The notes under the pieces: model-generated
What the model was told of the DNA's origin: nothing
Seen by the model: the letters and a program-made list of their open reading frames with translations, nothing else
Database searches by the model: none
NCBI GenBank assembly: GCA_902729315.2
Contig: LR746264.1
Span: 1,180,501 to 1,244,500, forward strand
Reading direction: 5' to 3'
DNA from: Spirodela intermedia
Taxonomy: Eukaryota > Streptophyta > Magnoliopsida > Alismatales > Araceae
Length of the DNA: 64,000 bases
Shown here: one piece after another, positions 17,040-29,300 of the stretch
Position numbering within the stretch: position 1 is the first letter of the stretch
Layout of the letters: every line of letters begins with the position of its first letter
Translations under genes and position numbers: made by a program

Positions 17040-17590
17040 CTTCCCCGCCTACGCTCAAAAGGGTTTATCGTATTTCTGGACGTGGACGAGTACGAGACAG
17101 GGAGATGGGGACACACAGAAAGCTTGACTTTCAGGAGAGCTGGATATTGGAAGTTCTTATTGGGGATTGCTGGTAGCTCGGCGCCGGTTGTGTTGAGTGA
17201 CGAAGAAAGAAACGGAGCTGGGGCGTCCGAGGAAGGTAGCTTAAACCCAAACTCTTCCGTTTCTTGGACATGTTCCTGGGATAAGGACGGAGAGATAGTA
17301 GTGGGATAGACAGAAGGGTCACCTCCGCGCCGCTGCCGCAGCCGGCGGTCCATCCGTCTTCCTCTATCTCCAGTCCCGTGCATGCGTCTCCGTGCCCAGA
17401 ATCTGGAGCCTTGGTTCGTGTGATCACAGTACGACGAACCCACCTGAAGATTGTCAACGCCGTTAATACTTGACGCTCGAACCAGGTATTAATGGCGTGA
17501 TGTCAGCGTATCCTACGAAACGGGACCCCCCTCTTGGCTTCCGTCAAACCAGAGAGATTTAAAACGTTTTTAATTCCCTACCCCAGCCAG

Positions 17591-17596
17591 CACGTG
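17591..17596 (-). promoter_or_regulatory. G-box CACGTG in PG-a promoter
   Basis: CACGTG lies within the GGTCGCCACGTG block that is also found in the PG-c and PG-d promoters at a similar distance (about 550-580 bp) from the ATG. Confidence 0.6.
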
Positions 17597-17639
17597 GCGA
17601 CCTCCGCGGGGGAAAACCGCCGGCAGATTTACGCACGCC

Positions 17640-18067
17640 TCGGCCGAGATGGAGTATGCTCCTCAATTCTCTCTTCTTATATCTCAGGCTCTAAGAAAAC
17701 CTAATCTCCAACCATTCAACATAAACAGAATGACAGGAGTTCACCTAATAATCAGTATTACCTTTGATGCTTGATCACGACCTAATAGTCAATTCTCTCT
17801 TTCTTCTTCTCGTTCTTGTTCTCCACTTATTCTCTCCTCGATATCAAAAGGTGAGCGGGGGGCGTGGATGATCTCTTCTTTCTCCGTCCTCTTCTTCGCT
17901 TCTCATCCAGCTTTCTCTTCACTGCAACCAGACGTCCTTCTCTTCTTATTTCGGCGAGAACCAAAAGATATCCTTCGTCGTCGTTCCCTTCCTCCTCTTC
18001 TGCCGATCTTTATCCGTAGGCTCTTCTACTCCCGTCGTTCTCCTGTTGTTTCCGTCGTCGTCTCCTC
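17640..18067. other. Unique 5' flank of duplication copy B
   Basis: A TC-rich stretch with no recognised gene. It joins the duplicated block at about 18,068 and has no counterpart left of copy A. Confidence 0.5.
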
Positions 18068-18746
18068 CCACTGTTTCCGGCGAAAATCAGCAACCTTCTC
18101 GTCGTTCACATCTCTCGTTTTGCCGATGAAAATCAGTAGGCTTCTCGTCGTCGAAACCTCTCGTTTCTCCGGCGAAGTATAGCGGGCTTCTTGGCGTCGA
18201 ACTCGTCGCTTCTCTGTTCCGGTGCAGTGGAACATTCACTGATGGGTCGTCCAAAATACTTAATACTTCTGGTGAGAATCCCCCGCTCATTCTTCGGCGG
18301 TCGTTCCTGCTTTTCCGTACCTGTTTCTCTTCCAATTATTCCTCATTTTTCCAGTATTTCCGTCGCGATTTTTCCTCCGATCATTCCTCGTTCGTCCGTT
18401 GTTTTCCGTAGCTGTTTATCTTCATTCGTCCGAGAACTTCTCAATCCCGTTCATCCGTTATTTCAGGTCCTTAATATTCTATTTAAATCATGCCTAGTAA
18501 TCAAAATAATTTAACCTTGTATTCAGACCCAACAATCAAATCAATTTCATCATAAATTCAGGGCCAGACATCATTTTCACTTCTGCTAAACTGAAATAAA
18601 TAAGAACAATACGAAAATATTACGCACTATTATTCAATCAGAAATATCCCATCCTAGATGCGTTATTGATTCAAAAACATACAAGATTACATTTCGAGTA
18701 GTTTTTTATACCCCTTCTCATCTCACCAGAGAAATGTCCCCCTATT

Positions 18747-18795
<49 letters not shown>

Positions 18796-18823
18796 ATGCC
18801 TCGCAGAATGGGCGGTGTTTTGT

Positions 18824-18862
<39 letters not shown>

Positions 18863-21800
18863 GGAGACCCATTAGGCGTAAAATCGTTTGAATCCTCGCT
18901 TTCAATTCTCCAGGTGACCCATAAGGTGTAAAACCTCATTTTCATTGGTAAGGACGGTGCTTATTTTTATGTTTGAGTGGTCCAGAACGAGAGCGCAGCG
19001 CAGTCGTACAATAATATAAAACATCCTAGAACCACCGCCGGAGCCCGAAATGGGAGAGGATCCCCTCTGTCGAAGAAGAGGAGCCGTCGAGTTGACGCCA
19101 CGCGACGGCTCCGGCGTCCACAGGCGGCGGGGCAAGACGACAGGAGGGGCCCTCTCTGTGTCGCCATTAACCAACCTCCTCCACAGGAACGGGTCATGGG
19201 GCAATGGCTTTCCTCGTTTACAACATCTTAACCCGGTAAATTATTCATGTCCACTCTTTTATGGTCTCCAACCATTGGGCCTTCTCCCAAGTGCTGAACT
19301 CTTCTGCCGTCATCACAGGCTGGGCGAGTTGCCTGCGTGAGGGAGGGGAGACCGGGCTGCGGAGATGGTCGTGGAGGAGGGGAAAGCGGTTCAAAGCATC
19401 GTTTCCGTGGAACCGAAGGCGAGAAAGGGGGTCCTATCGTCAGCGGTGGACCTGCTGGAGAGGGTGGTTGTGTATTTCACTGGTCACTGGGGCAAGCCCA
19501 ATTACTACCTCTCCGGTAACTTCGGCCCCGTGCTGGAGGAGACGCCTCCCTGTAGAGAACTCAAAATCAGAGGAACCCTCCCGGTATCTCCTACGAATTT
19601 CTAGACCATTGAGAAAAAGAAAAGCAGAAGAAAGAAGCTGGAAGAAAGTAACTTATTCCATCTTTGTCACCGGCAATGAGCAGCGTTTTCTTTCTCCCTG
19701 TTCTTTGGCCAGGAATGCTTGAATGGGGAGTTCGTCAGAGTAGGGCCCAACCCCAAGCTGCCTCCGGTGGCTGAATACCACTGGTAACTTTGTTGTCTTT
19801 GTGAAGAATGCTGCAAGCTTTATAGTTGCATGGGACGTCACAACTCGGTTTTTATGTAGTTGAGCATCAACATTTCTGCGATAGGTCTCAGGTTGAAGAC
19901 TCATCATTTGTCTTCTCCATATTTTGATTCTTTTTGTGGTAGACTGTGGTAAATCTCTTGTATTCAAGAGCCCACCAAGTAAATGTCAGTGATTACGATT
20001 CATCAAGATCTTTGGGCTCCCTATCCTCTGTGTGATTTTTGGGAGATGAAGCTTGGCATTGCATCTGACAAATTGGCCTGTATTGCCAAACCGCCATTAT
20101 TATTTCTGATTCCTTGCTAAGAGCTCATCTTTCATGCATGTAGATTTCCTTCTAGAAAGCAGTTGTTCAATTACCTTATTATGATGATAGCTTCTGTTCT
20201 TGAATTTCTTTCAGGTTTGATGGCGATGGGTAGGTGTTTTCAGAGTCCCTCCTGGAGAGAGCCTCATTCATCAAAGCTATTTTTTTTCTCGCCATGTGCA
20301 TCTTTCTGAACAAAAATCTGCAGAATCCAGTTTGGGTTCTTTGCTTGTGGCCCCAAAAAGGATTTTTTTTTTAATTCTTGCCATTTTCACCGAAAACGTT
20401 TTAAGAGTAAAAAATATCGTGGATATTGAGATAGACTGATTGCTTTCTATTAGATTACCTACTTAATTTAGACGGTACTAAATCGTATGATTGCGCTTGT
20501 GCTATGTGAGCTTCATTCATGTTACTAGAAACGGGCTTTGCATCTGATGGGACATATCAGAATAATCCTGACATTAGAATGAGTTGAACTAAACTGTGTC
20601 TATGCAAATGGAATCATCTTCGCTTATTATGGGTTTGTTCTGAATTCTGATAAAATTTATTAGAAGCTGATTGGGAAGAAGATTACTAAGTGGAAGCGCT
20701 TCTCTTGCTCACTGATGAATTTTATGTGCCTTTATGTGTTCTTAAAACGATGGTGATGAAGAATGATTCATGGGATCCGTATCAAAGATGGGAAGGCGAG
20801 CTATGTCTCAAGATATGTGCAGACTTCGCGACTTAAACAGGAAGAATATTTCGGACGGGCAAAGTTCATGAAGGTAATCTGGTTAAAAAAACGGTGTTTT
20901 CACGTCGATTAGCTTCCCTGTTTGGGATATCTTCCTAATAACATATTATGGAACATTCTAATTTCTTGAACAGTCATAAATATTTTTTGTTCATTATTAA
21001 AATTGGAGAACATAATGAGGCAGAACTATCATAATTTCTAATGACTGATTATTAGGGACTAGTCTCCAACTTTTATGGCCTGTTCAATGTCTTATAGAGA
21101 AAACACTTTCATCGTGGTTGCTCTTTCATCATCAGGTTGGAGACCTGAAAGGATTCTTTGGGCTTTTTATGGTTTATATTTCTCAACTGCGAGAAAAACT
21201 GAAAATCTTGGATCTTTCATACGGAAGAGGAACAGGTAAGCTCAACGAGTATGCCTGATTAAAGTTCGTCTTAAAGCTGAGCTGAATCTGCTTCTCATTT
21301 TATTTTTTTAATTTTTGATCATTGGATCTCATGGTTTAGCCTGATTTCAGCCAACACAGCTCTTGTATACCATCATGGTAAACTCTTAGCCCTTTCAGAA
21401 GGTGATAAACCCTGTAAGCACCTTTCCATTTTTCTTCCTTTCTGTGAATTTCCTTCGAAAACATTAAATCCCTTTGTAAAAATTATATAGCTATGATTTG
21501 GTCTCATTGAATGAAGATTAATGGGACCTTTCCGATTTCCTCGAACAGATGTCGTCAAGATTTTGGAAGATGGAGATCTCCAGACACTTGGGCTGTTGGA
21601 TTATGACCGACGGCTAGCACATTCCTTCACTGCTCATCCGAAGGTGGATCCATTCACAGGTGAGGGTTTGATGTTATCTCGTCCCAATGCCCATCGTCCA
21701 CCTGAAGGTGATCAAGGCACTGCCTAGCAAGAAGTTTTTTATGATTCATACATGAGAATCAACCAGGCAAGTCACTTGGCAATGCTAGGAAGGTGCTGTC

Positions 21801-22513
21801 ACGGCGATAGCTAGTTGATCATCCAGCTCAAATTTCGTAAATTAAACCCAGATTGCAAGAACAAGTTAATTAGGTTTAGTAATAATCAAGAGGGAAAAAG
21901 GTTTTCTATGAACCTAGCATTATGGGTGCATATTCTTCATGTTCTGAATAATAGTGGGCTTATCGCATCCATATGCTACTAGATTTTCCAACATGATTGA
22001 TTGAATTGAATCTAGGAGGCTCATCTCTGTTGCAGATGAGATGTTCACATTCGGCTACTCTCAGTCGCCACCATATGTTACCTACCGGGTCGTGACAAAA
22101 GAAGGCATCATGCTCGATCCTGTCCCGATAACGATACCAGAATCGGTGATGATGCACGACTTCGCAATCACTGAGAACTATGCAATCTTTATGGATCTTC
22201 CTCTTTATTTCCGCCCAAAGGTGCTTCGCGAGTTCAGAAGACTTGCATCTCTTGAATTTCTTTGAAGAACTTGCTTGAAGAGCTCTAGTGGCAAGTGACT
22301 GTGGAATTCAAGTCAATGCTTTGTTTCCTGGTTTTGAAATGGAATCCGGCTGTCTGCTTCTGTTCGTCGCAGGAAATGGTCAAAGAAGGGAAGATCATCT
22401 TCTCATTTGACCCATCTAAGAAAGCCAAATTCGGCATTCTTCCCAGATATGCCAAGGATGAGCTCCAAATCAAGTGGTTTGAGCTTCCGAATTGCTTCAT
22501 ATTCCATAACGGT

Positions 22514-22552
<39 letters not shown>

Positions 22553-23363
22553 ATAGATATATATATATATATATTTGCATAAATATTTTACATTACTGCA
22601 TTGTGTTGGTTCTTGGCCCAAATACTGTGGATGGATGTTTTCTGAGCTGGGGGTTCATCTCCAACATTATCCATTTGTTCCTTTGTGGCAGCAAACGCCT
22701 GGGAGGAGGACGAGGAGGTCGTTCTGATTACCTGCCGCCTTGAGAACCCAGATTTGGATATGATGAATGGAGACGCATCCGAGACGCTTGACAACTTCAA
22801 GAACGAGTTGTATGTGATCTGACGATCTGAAGTACCAGCCAGGTTTTAGACTCGTTGACCATCGGGTTTCTCTCTCCTTTCCACATCAGGTATGAAATGA
22901 GATTCAACATGAAGACCGGCGCCGCCTCCCAGAAGCAGCTCTCACTCTCCATCGTCGACTTCCCTCGGATCAACGAGAGCTACACCGGACGGTCTGTTCC
23001 CTTTGCCCAAAGCAGAGATAGAAAGAGAATCCTCGCTAAAAATGGAATCTTGGCCGCAATCGATGATCTCTAGTTCATGCGGTTTTGGAAAATTCGGTGT
23101 GGATGCAGGAAGCAACGGTTCGTTTACGGGACCGTTTTCCACGCGGTGACGAAGATCAAAGGCATAGTGAAGTTCGATCTTCATGTGGAGCCGGATATCA
23201 CCGGGAAGAAGAAGCTCGAAGTAGGGGGAAATGTGCAGGGCATTTTTCATCTGGGGCCCGGGAGGTTCGGCTCCGAGGCCGTCTTTGTGCCTCGTGAACC
23301 TGGAGTCTCGTCTGATGAGGATGATGGGTACTTGATATTCTTTGTGCATGATGAGAAAACAGG

Positions 23364-23401
<38 letters not shown>

Positions 23402-23582
23402 ATTATGATCTTCTGTCCCCGACAACATTCGGTCGCCATCGCTGCAGGAAGTCCGAAGTCAATGTTATCGATGCGAAGACGATGTCTGCGGAGCCGGTGG
23501 CTGTCGTGGAGCTCCCGAAGAGAGTTCCCTATGGATTTCACGCCTTCTTTGTCACAGAGGTACGCTTTCCAGTTAGCCCCTT

Positions 23583-23639
<57 letters not shown>

Positions 23640-23706
23640 GACGGGATTGCTAAGTGGGCCTCTCCATTTTGGACAGGAACAACTGGAAAAGCAGGGAAAG
23701 ATCTGA
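18068..23706 (+). repeat. Segmental duplication, copy B (carries CCD1-B)
   Basis: Counterpart of 2,548-8,169. The offset is 15,521 at the left edge, 15,545 through most of the gene, and 15,537 at the stop; the changes fall in microsatellites. The CA/CT run at about 18,749-18,795 and the GA run at about 18,829-18,860 are longer than in copy A. Confidence 0.95.
19365..23706 (+). CDS. CCD1: Carotenoid 9,10(9',10')-cleavage dioxygenase 1, copy B
   Basis: Same function and structure as copy A. Exons: 19365-19583, 19713-19783, 20215-20229, 20762-20873, 21136-21235, 21351-21413, 21549-21659, 22036-22220, 22373-22511, 22692-22809, 22890-22991, 23109-23363, 23448-23559, 23677-23706; 543 codons plus stop. 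The only protein difference I found is I421 to V in exon 12 (GGGACCATT versus GGGACCGTT). All four metal-binding histidines and all splice borders are kept, including the 15-nt exon 3. Both copies are therefore probably functional, and RNA reads will map ambiguously between them. The gene ends about 420 bp before the convergent PPR gene. Confidence 0.96.
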
Positions 23707-24122
23707 TTAGATAGAGTGCCGGCCAACCTCTCAGTCATCTGTCTCTCTCTCATCAGTGGGGAATTTACGGTCGGCCAAGTTTGTTTGAATCAAAGCCTTG
23801 GCATATCAATATATCTAAGAAAATCTTGGAGATATCTGAGAAATGGGATGCTCAGAAAGCCAACCATTCACTCGTCTTCAAAGAAAAACCTTGGAAATAT
23901 TCATGTAATGTTTATATGTCTATATAAATATACCGTGGTAGTGTACACGGCTGAGCAGAGAGTGCTCTGTCTGTCTCTCTTTCTCTGTCGCGAAGTTGTT
24001 TCCTGGAATGCATTCTCAGAATGGATCCGAGGAATCGTCGTTAGCAAAGAATATAATGGCATTGGTACCGATGAGGAGTGGGGGCAGAGGAGAGGTACGT
24101 GGAATTTTCAACGATTTTGGGA
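23707..24122 (+). other. CCD1-B 3' flank between convergent genes
   Basis: Contains the diverged block shared with the CCD1-A 3' flank (about 23,845-23,960) and the 3' region of the convergent PPR gene. No further coding sequence is recognised. Confidence 0.6.
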
Positions 24123-26141
24123 TCACCAGTAATCCCCACAGGAGCAGGATCCACCGTCAAGTCGGTGGAACCTATTGTTATCCCTCAGGATCACCGTCCG
24201 CCCCGTGTATCCCGACACGTGCTTGAGCCACGTGTGACAGTCCCCACAGACCCTCAGATTCTTCATCACCCTGATTGGCCTCCCCGGCGGTAACCGTATA
24301 AGCGCGAAAGCGACCGCCAGCCTCTCACTGTGGGCCCCCATGGAACGCCTCTTCTCCTCGCCTCCCTCTTCCCTCGGCACGAACCGGGTATCCGCCACGT
24401 ACCCCTCCGCCGCCGCCGCCGCAGCCAGCTCTGCCACCTTCTCGTAGATCTCCTGCCGCAACGGGTGGCGCTGGTCGCCGGAGACGAAGGTGTGGACCTG
24501 GTTCCCCCACTCCACCCAGCTCAGCCCCGTCTCCTTCTTCAGCCCTCTGTCTCTCATCGCCTTCCTCGCCACGGCAGCGCTGGCGTAGTCCCCCGCCGCC
24601 GCGTACGCCGCGGCGAGCAGCATGTGTGCGCCGCTGCTCGTTGATCCCTTCTCGAACAGGCGGCCGGCGGCGAGCGCTGCCGTGCCGGTGTCGCCGTGGA
24701 GCCGGCAGCCGGTGAGCAGAGCCCCCCAAACAGCGTCCGTCGGCTCGACGGGCATCTTGTCGATGAACTCCACCGCCTCCGGTAGCCTCCCTGCACGGCC
24801 GAGGAGGTCCACCATGCAGGCGTAGTGCTCCGGGCCCGGCTGGATCCGGTGCTCCGCCGCCATGAAATGGAAGATCTTCTTCCCCTCCTCCACGAGCCCC
24901 GCGTGGCTGCAGGCGGAGAGCAGGCAGAGGAAGGTGACGAAGTTGGGGCTCACCCCCTCCATCTTCATCCTCTCGAAGAAGGCGAAAGCGTCTCTGGTTC
25001 GCCCGTGCTGGGCGCAGGCGATGAGGATGGAGTTCCAGGCACCGAGATTTCTGGTGGGCATTTCGTCGAACAGCTGATGGGCTTCCTCTGGTGCGCCACA
25101 TTTGGAGTAGAGGGAGATGAGGGAGCTCCCTACGAAGCAGGAGGAGTCGAAGCTGGTCTTGAAGCAGTGGCCGTGGATCTGCCGGCCCAGCTCAAGGAAG
25201 GTGGCGCCGCCGCAAACGCGGATGATGCAGGAGTAGGTGAAGTCGTTGACCCCGCCCATGTCACCGCTGACGCCGTCGCCCAGAAGCACCATCTTGAACA
25301 GCGCGAGGGCTTCCTCCGCCATGCCTATCTGGGCGTAGCCGTAAATCATGCCGCTCCATGAGACGATGTTCTTTTCGGGCATTTCATCGAACAACTTCCG
25401 GGCGTCCCAGATTTCCGCACATTTGGCGTACATGTCAACGAGGGAGCTGGCGACGAAGATGTCCAAGTCAAAACCCGTCTTGGCAGCGAGGGAGTGGACG
25501 GCGCCGCCGGAGCGGCTGTCGGAGAGGGCGGCGCAGGATTTGGCGGCGGAGGGGAATATGTGGTCGTTGGGCAAGGTGCCGGCGCGCATCATGTCGACGA
25601 GGGCGTGGAGGGAGAGGTGAGGGAGCTCGTTCTGGGCGAAGGAGGAGATGAGGGAGGACCAGGTGGTGGTGGCGATGGCGGCAGCACCGGGGGGCTGGTT
25701 GCGGCGCCGCTGGCGGGAGCATTCCTGGAACACGAGGTGGGCGAACTCCGGGAGCTGGCACTTGGAGTAGAAGTTGATGAGGTGGTTGGCGAGGATGGGG
25801 ACTAGGGCGGCGCCGGACTTGACGACGTGGGCGTGCAGCTGCTGCCCTCGGCGGGCGGAGCGGGTGGTGGTTTGGGCGGCGATGAGCTCGCACATGCGGC
25901 GCGTGCCTCCGCCGGTGAGCTGGAGTGCCGCCATGCTCGCCTGCAAGCCGGGCATCCGGCGGAGGCGGAGGCGGTGGTGGCGAGAGCGCCGCCGTCTCGC
26001 CGGCGGTGGGGCGGCGGTGGTGGTGGTGGTTTCCTCACTTTGCGAGAATATACGAGACCTGCGGCGCTCCAAATATCTGGCATTTTTTCGATTTAAATAA
26101 TTCAATAAATGATTTCGACGTGTTGAATAAAAAATCTTCAA
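24123..26141 (-). CDS. MEF1: PPR-DYW protein, mitochondrial RNA editing factor MEF1-like
   Basis: A single-exon PLS-class pentatricopeptide repeat protein. After a basic N-terminus come PPR repeats with typical signatures (LINFYSKCQL, SLVDMYAKCAEIWDARKLFDEMP, SLISLYSKCGAPEEAHQLFD, LLSACSHAGLVEEG). These are followed by E/E+ motifs and a complete DYW deaminase-like domain: HSERLAVAF, CGDCH and the C-terminal CSCGDYW. Motif order and wording follow Arabidopsis MEF1 (At5g52630), which is required for C-to-U editing of mitochondrial transcripts. The first ATG gives 672 aa. An internal ATG at 25,955 (MPGLQASMAALQ) gives 610 aa, closer to the family size as I recall it. The first 30 codons are AT-rich and may be 5' UTR, but are also rich in Arg/Lys and Ser as a mitochondrial presequence would be. 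The body is extremely GC-rich. Confidence 0.9.
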   Translation of the reverse strand: MKIFYSTRRNHLLNYLNRKNARYLERRRSRIFSQSEETTTTTAAPPPARRRRSRHHRLRLRRMPGLQASMAALQLTGGGTRRMCELIAAQTTTRSARRGQQLHAHVVKSGAALVPILANHLINFYSKCQLPEFAHLVFQECSRQRRRNQPPGAAAIATTTWSSLISSFAQNELPHLSLHALVDMMRAGTLPNDHIFPSAAKSCAALSDSRSGGAVHSLAAKTGFDLDIFVASSLVDMYAKCAEIWDARKLFDEMPEKNIVSWSGMIYGYAQIGMAEEALALFKMVLLGDGVSGDMGGVNDFTYSCIIRVCGGATFLELGRQIHGHCFKTSFDSSCFVGSSLISLYSKCGAPEEAHQLFDEMPTRNLGAWNSILIACAQHGRTRDAFAFFERMKMEGVSPNFVTFLCLLSACSHAGLVEEGKKIFHFMAAEHRIQPGPEHYACMVDLLGRAGRLPEAVEFIDKMPVEPTDAVWGALLTGCRLHGDTGTAALAAGRLFEKGSTSSGAHMLLAAAYAAAGDYASAAVARKAMRDRGLKKETGLSWVEWGNQVHTFVSGDQRHPLRQEIYEKVAELAAAAAAEGYVADTRFVPREEGGEEKRRSMGAHSERLAVAFALIRLPPGRPIRVMKNLRVCGDCHTWLKHVSGYTGRTVILRDNNRFHRLDGGSCSCGDYW

Positions 26142-26329
26142 ATAGAAAAATCGTATAAAAATGTGGATTTACTTTTTTCGGACTCCTACTGGATACGTAG
26201 ACCCGAAAGGAGATCCGCTTAGGCAGGGCCCCCTCGGCATTCCAGTTCTTTGTTACAAGGGAGGGGGGAAGGGGGAAGAAGGGGACAATCGGTCGGTGTG
26301 AAAGCAGCGGCCGGAGCTAGGGTTGGGAG
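26142..26329. promoter_or_regulatory. Divergent promoter between MEF1-like and OSCP genes
   Basis: Only 188 bp separate the outermost start codons (or 374 bp if the PPR gene starts at 25,955). The region contains a GGGCCC site (26,226-26,231), related to site II elements, and a telo-box-like TAGGGTT (26,318-26,324) close to the OSCP ATG. Both motif types are common in plant promoters of genes for mitochondrial and translation proteins. Bidirectional use is an inference from geometry. Confidence 0.6.
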
Positions 26330-29300
26330 ATGGCGATGGCGGGTCGTATGAGGTCCGGTTTCTCTATCTTCCATAAGACACTGAAGGCGGAATCGGCCGT
26401 CGAGCATGGGAGGATTGGAAGCCCTAGCAACATTGTTTCCCAGGTAAACCGGGAAGCCCAGAATAGGCCTGTTGTTGGACAGTGCGTGATGTTTATCGAG
26501 AGAGACTGTCTGTGTCTGGATTCCGTCGTCGCTCGTTTGGATCGAAGTCCTTTCGTTGATCCTTGCAACCGATCATGGTGTTCCCTCGTCTCATAGCGTT
26601 TCCTGAGTTATAGATTTCTCGCATTGTATTCTGTTACCGACAGAGTGAGAAAACGGTCACTCTTCGTTTCAGAGTTCTGGCATTCGATGGGGATCGGGAA
26701 CGACCTTTACGTATCTACTATTATTCCTGTCGGTGAAATGCAGCGCGCGTGTTTGTTTTAGACGGGAACTTATTACAAGCTTATTGTTCTTCCTCGCATG
26801 TTTAATTTTCTGCTATTCGTTTCACAACATTTCTAATTCTCCCTCCTCTTCAGCATCTGAGGAACTACGCGACTGGCAAGAGCTCCAAGGAAGAAAGTAT
26901 CAAGGTAAAATGTTTTCATTGGGTGCCTCTTTTCTAGCTTTATCCCCACCAGACCAGTGGTTGCTTACGTTTTCCTATTGAAATATTTTTTCGTTTCTTT
27001 TCTCTCCGGAAGTGGATCCATTTCCTGTTTGTAGAGATCGTGCATTTTTTTAATCTTTATACTTCTTCAGATAAATGGCAGCAATGCTTGCGTATAGTAT
27101 TGAAGATTCTTTTTTTCAAATTAGTATGTGGAAGAAAGCCTCTTAGCAATTCCATCTGACATGAATAAATTTAGGTATATCTCTCCTTCAAAGTTTACAC
27201 ATGTTTTGAACGTTGTTGGTTCCTTATGTGATGTGGGGTGATTAATGTAATCCTTACCTATCCTACAATTTTTTAAAACAGAAAATACATTTTCAAAAGA
27301 ATTTTTGTAAATTTAACAAGTCGTCCCTAGAAACCCTTTACATGCTTATAGATGTTCCACATGATCGTCACACACTGGACCTGAGGAAGATAGTAGAATT
27401 TACTTTGGTCATTTTGCTCCAAGTCGTGAGAACGCAACTTTGCTAGTATGTTACAAACATTTCGATATTTCGTAAAAGGCCCAACAATGTGTACATTTTT
27501 AATTCAAGGGTCTCTTTAAACAGGAGGAAGACACGAGGAAATGCATGCAGGATTCCATTTTGTGCAGAAAATGTTTATCTGCATTTAAGACAGAAAATTG
27601 ATCTCAAGCATAGGATGGACAAATGCTAAGAATGGCATTTGATTACACCAGGGTTGGGCTGCAGAAAGCTAGAGTTTTGGACAAACCTGGCTGAACAGGA
27701 ACAAAGTTGTCCCTTGGTAGGCCTAGACAGGTCCTCAAAGTAGGGGTAGATAATTGGAGGCAACTGATTTTGGAAGTGAGGTAGTAGAAACTAAGCAGCC
27801 GTTAAGTGTAGGTCATTTTGATTCAACCTTGATTAAAGCTATTGTGGCTTTCTTAGGATCTTGCTGGCCTCTAGATAGGTTTATGGGTCTATACACTAAC
27901 AGAAACAGGTGACGTGATTATTCAGGTATCTCTCCTGGATATCAATCAATCCCTATGTTTCACTATGTGTAATGTTTCTTTTTGTATATCACATAACTTC
28001 CGCATCAGTTTTTGTTTATTTTCTTGGTTTATTATGTAGGTGATGTCTATGCCATATCTAGTTGAGTGTTTGCATTTAGTATTTTATTTGACAATAGAAT
28101 GCATAATTACTTCCAGAATTACTCTTCTTTGCGTTTATCTTGTGGAATAATTGAATTGTTTTCTGAATTTGGCATAAACAAAAATTTATCACGTGAAAGC
28201 GATAGTCATGCATGCTTTGGTGGAGACAATTCTGATTTAGTTAGAATGTTAAACACCATTGTATACTGCTTTATCTTTTCCAATGGGTTCACTTATGTAA
28301 AAATGTAGTTGACTATTTCTTCAACGTTCAGTCATTCCTCACATGAAGTCTTTCAATGAATTCTTTCGCAATTGCTATTGCAGACTACTTGTGAACTCTG
28401 CTGACTATCACATTTTCAGGTGCCTCTGTCATTATTCGGAGTTTCTGGGAACTATGCATCTGCGCTTTTTATTGCATCCTCAAAAGCAAATTCATTGGAT
28501 AAGGTTGAGGGGGAGTTGACGAGGCTTGTTGCAGCTTCAAAAGAGAGCCCTGTATTTTCTCAGTTTATAAAGGATTTGTCTGTGCGTGCGGATGTTAGGG
28601 TGAAGGCTGTACAAGAGATCTTTTCTGAAGCCGGTTTTTCAGATGTCACCAAGAATTTTCTTGGTATGAGATTAAACTACTTCCTAGCTTGCCAATGTTC
28701 TTGAAGTGGCATCATGTGTGTCTTTGGTATCATGTATCTTACTGACTAGGGGGATTGTAGGACACTAAGAGGGAGATAAAACGATAAAAGTGAAGATAAG
28801 TGATGGAGGTAAAGGATATTCATGTGACCATTGTGCTGTGCCTCAGATACCATAAATTGGAGCGGTATTATATAGCCCATATCTGCATCCCTTGATCGGA
28901 AAATTCTGCAAAGAATGTTGCCAGCATCAATGGCCTAGATCGAAGTGGAGACGACTTTAATCCATTTAGCTATCCAAGTCAACTTTAACCCTGCTTTAGG
29001 ACTCTGGGTACCTGGCCCTGTTATGATACAATTGAAGGTCGAACTGCACTAGTCAAACTTTCTGCCATGGGGACATTCCCAGTAATGCCATTGGCCCACC
29101 TCCATGTAATGTTCATTGGCTATCCTCAGATCAGCTGACCAGAGGCATATTCAGGGAATTTATGTTTATGTAAAATATAGATATACATATCACACGTTGT
29201 GTCAAGAACAGTTGGGTTTTTGAAGGTTTTTACCAACTTAATCACGTGCTTAAACTTGTTCCCAAATTGATGTAGGGCTTATGTTGCCTTAAATGCCTTA

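Noticed and set aside
24325-25893. Long open frames in other frames of the PPR gene (up to 258 codons)
   Set aside because: They are shadows caused by the very high GC content; no domain, while the real frame shows continuous PPR and DYW motifs.
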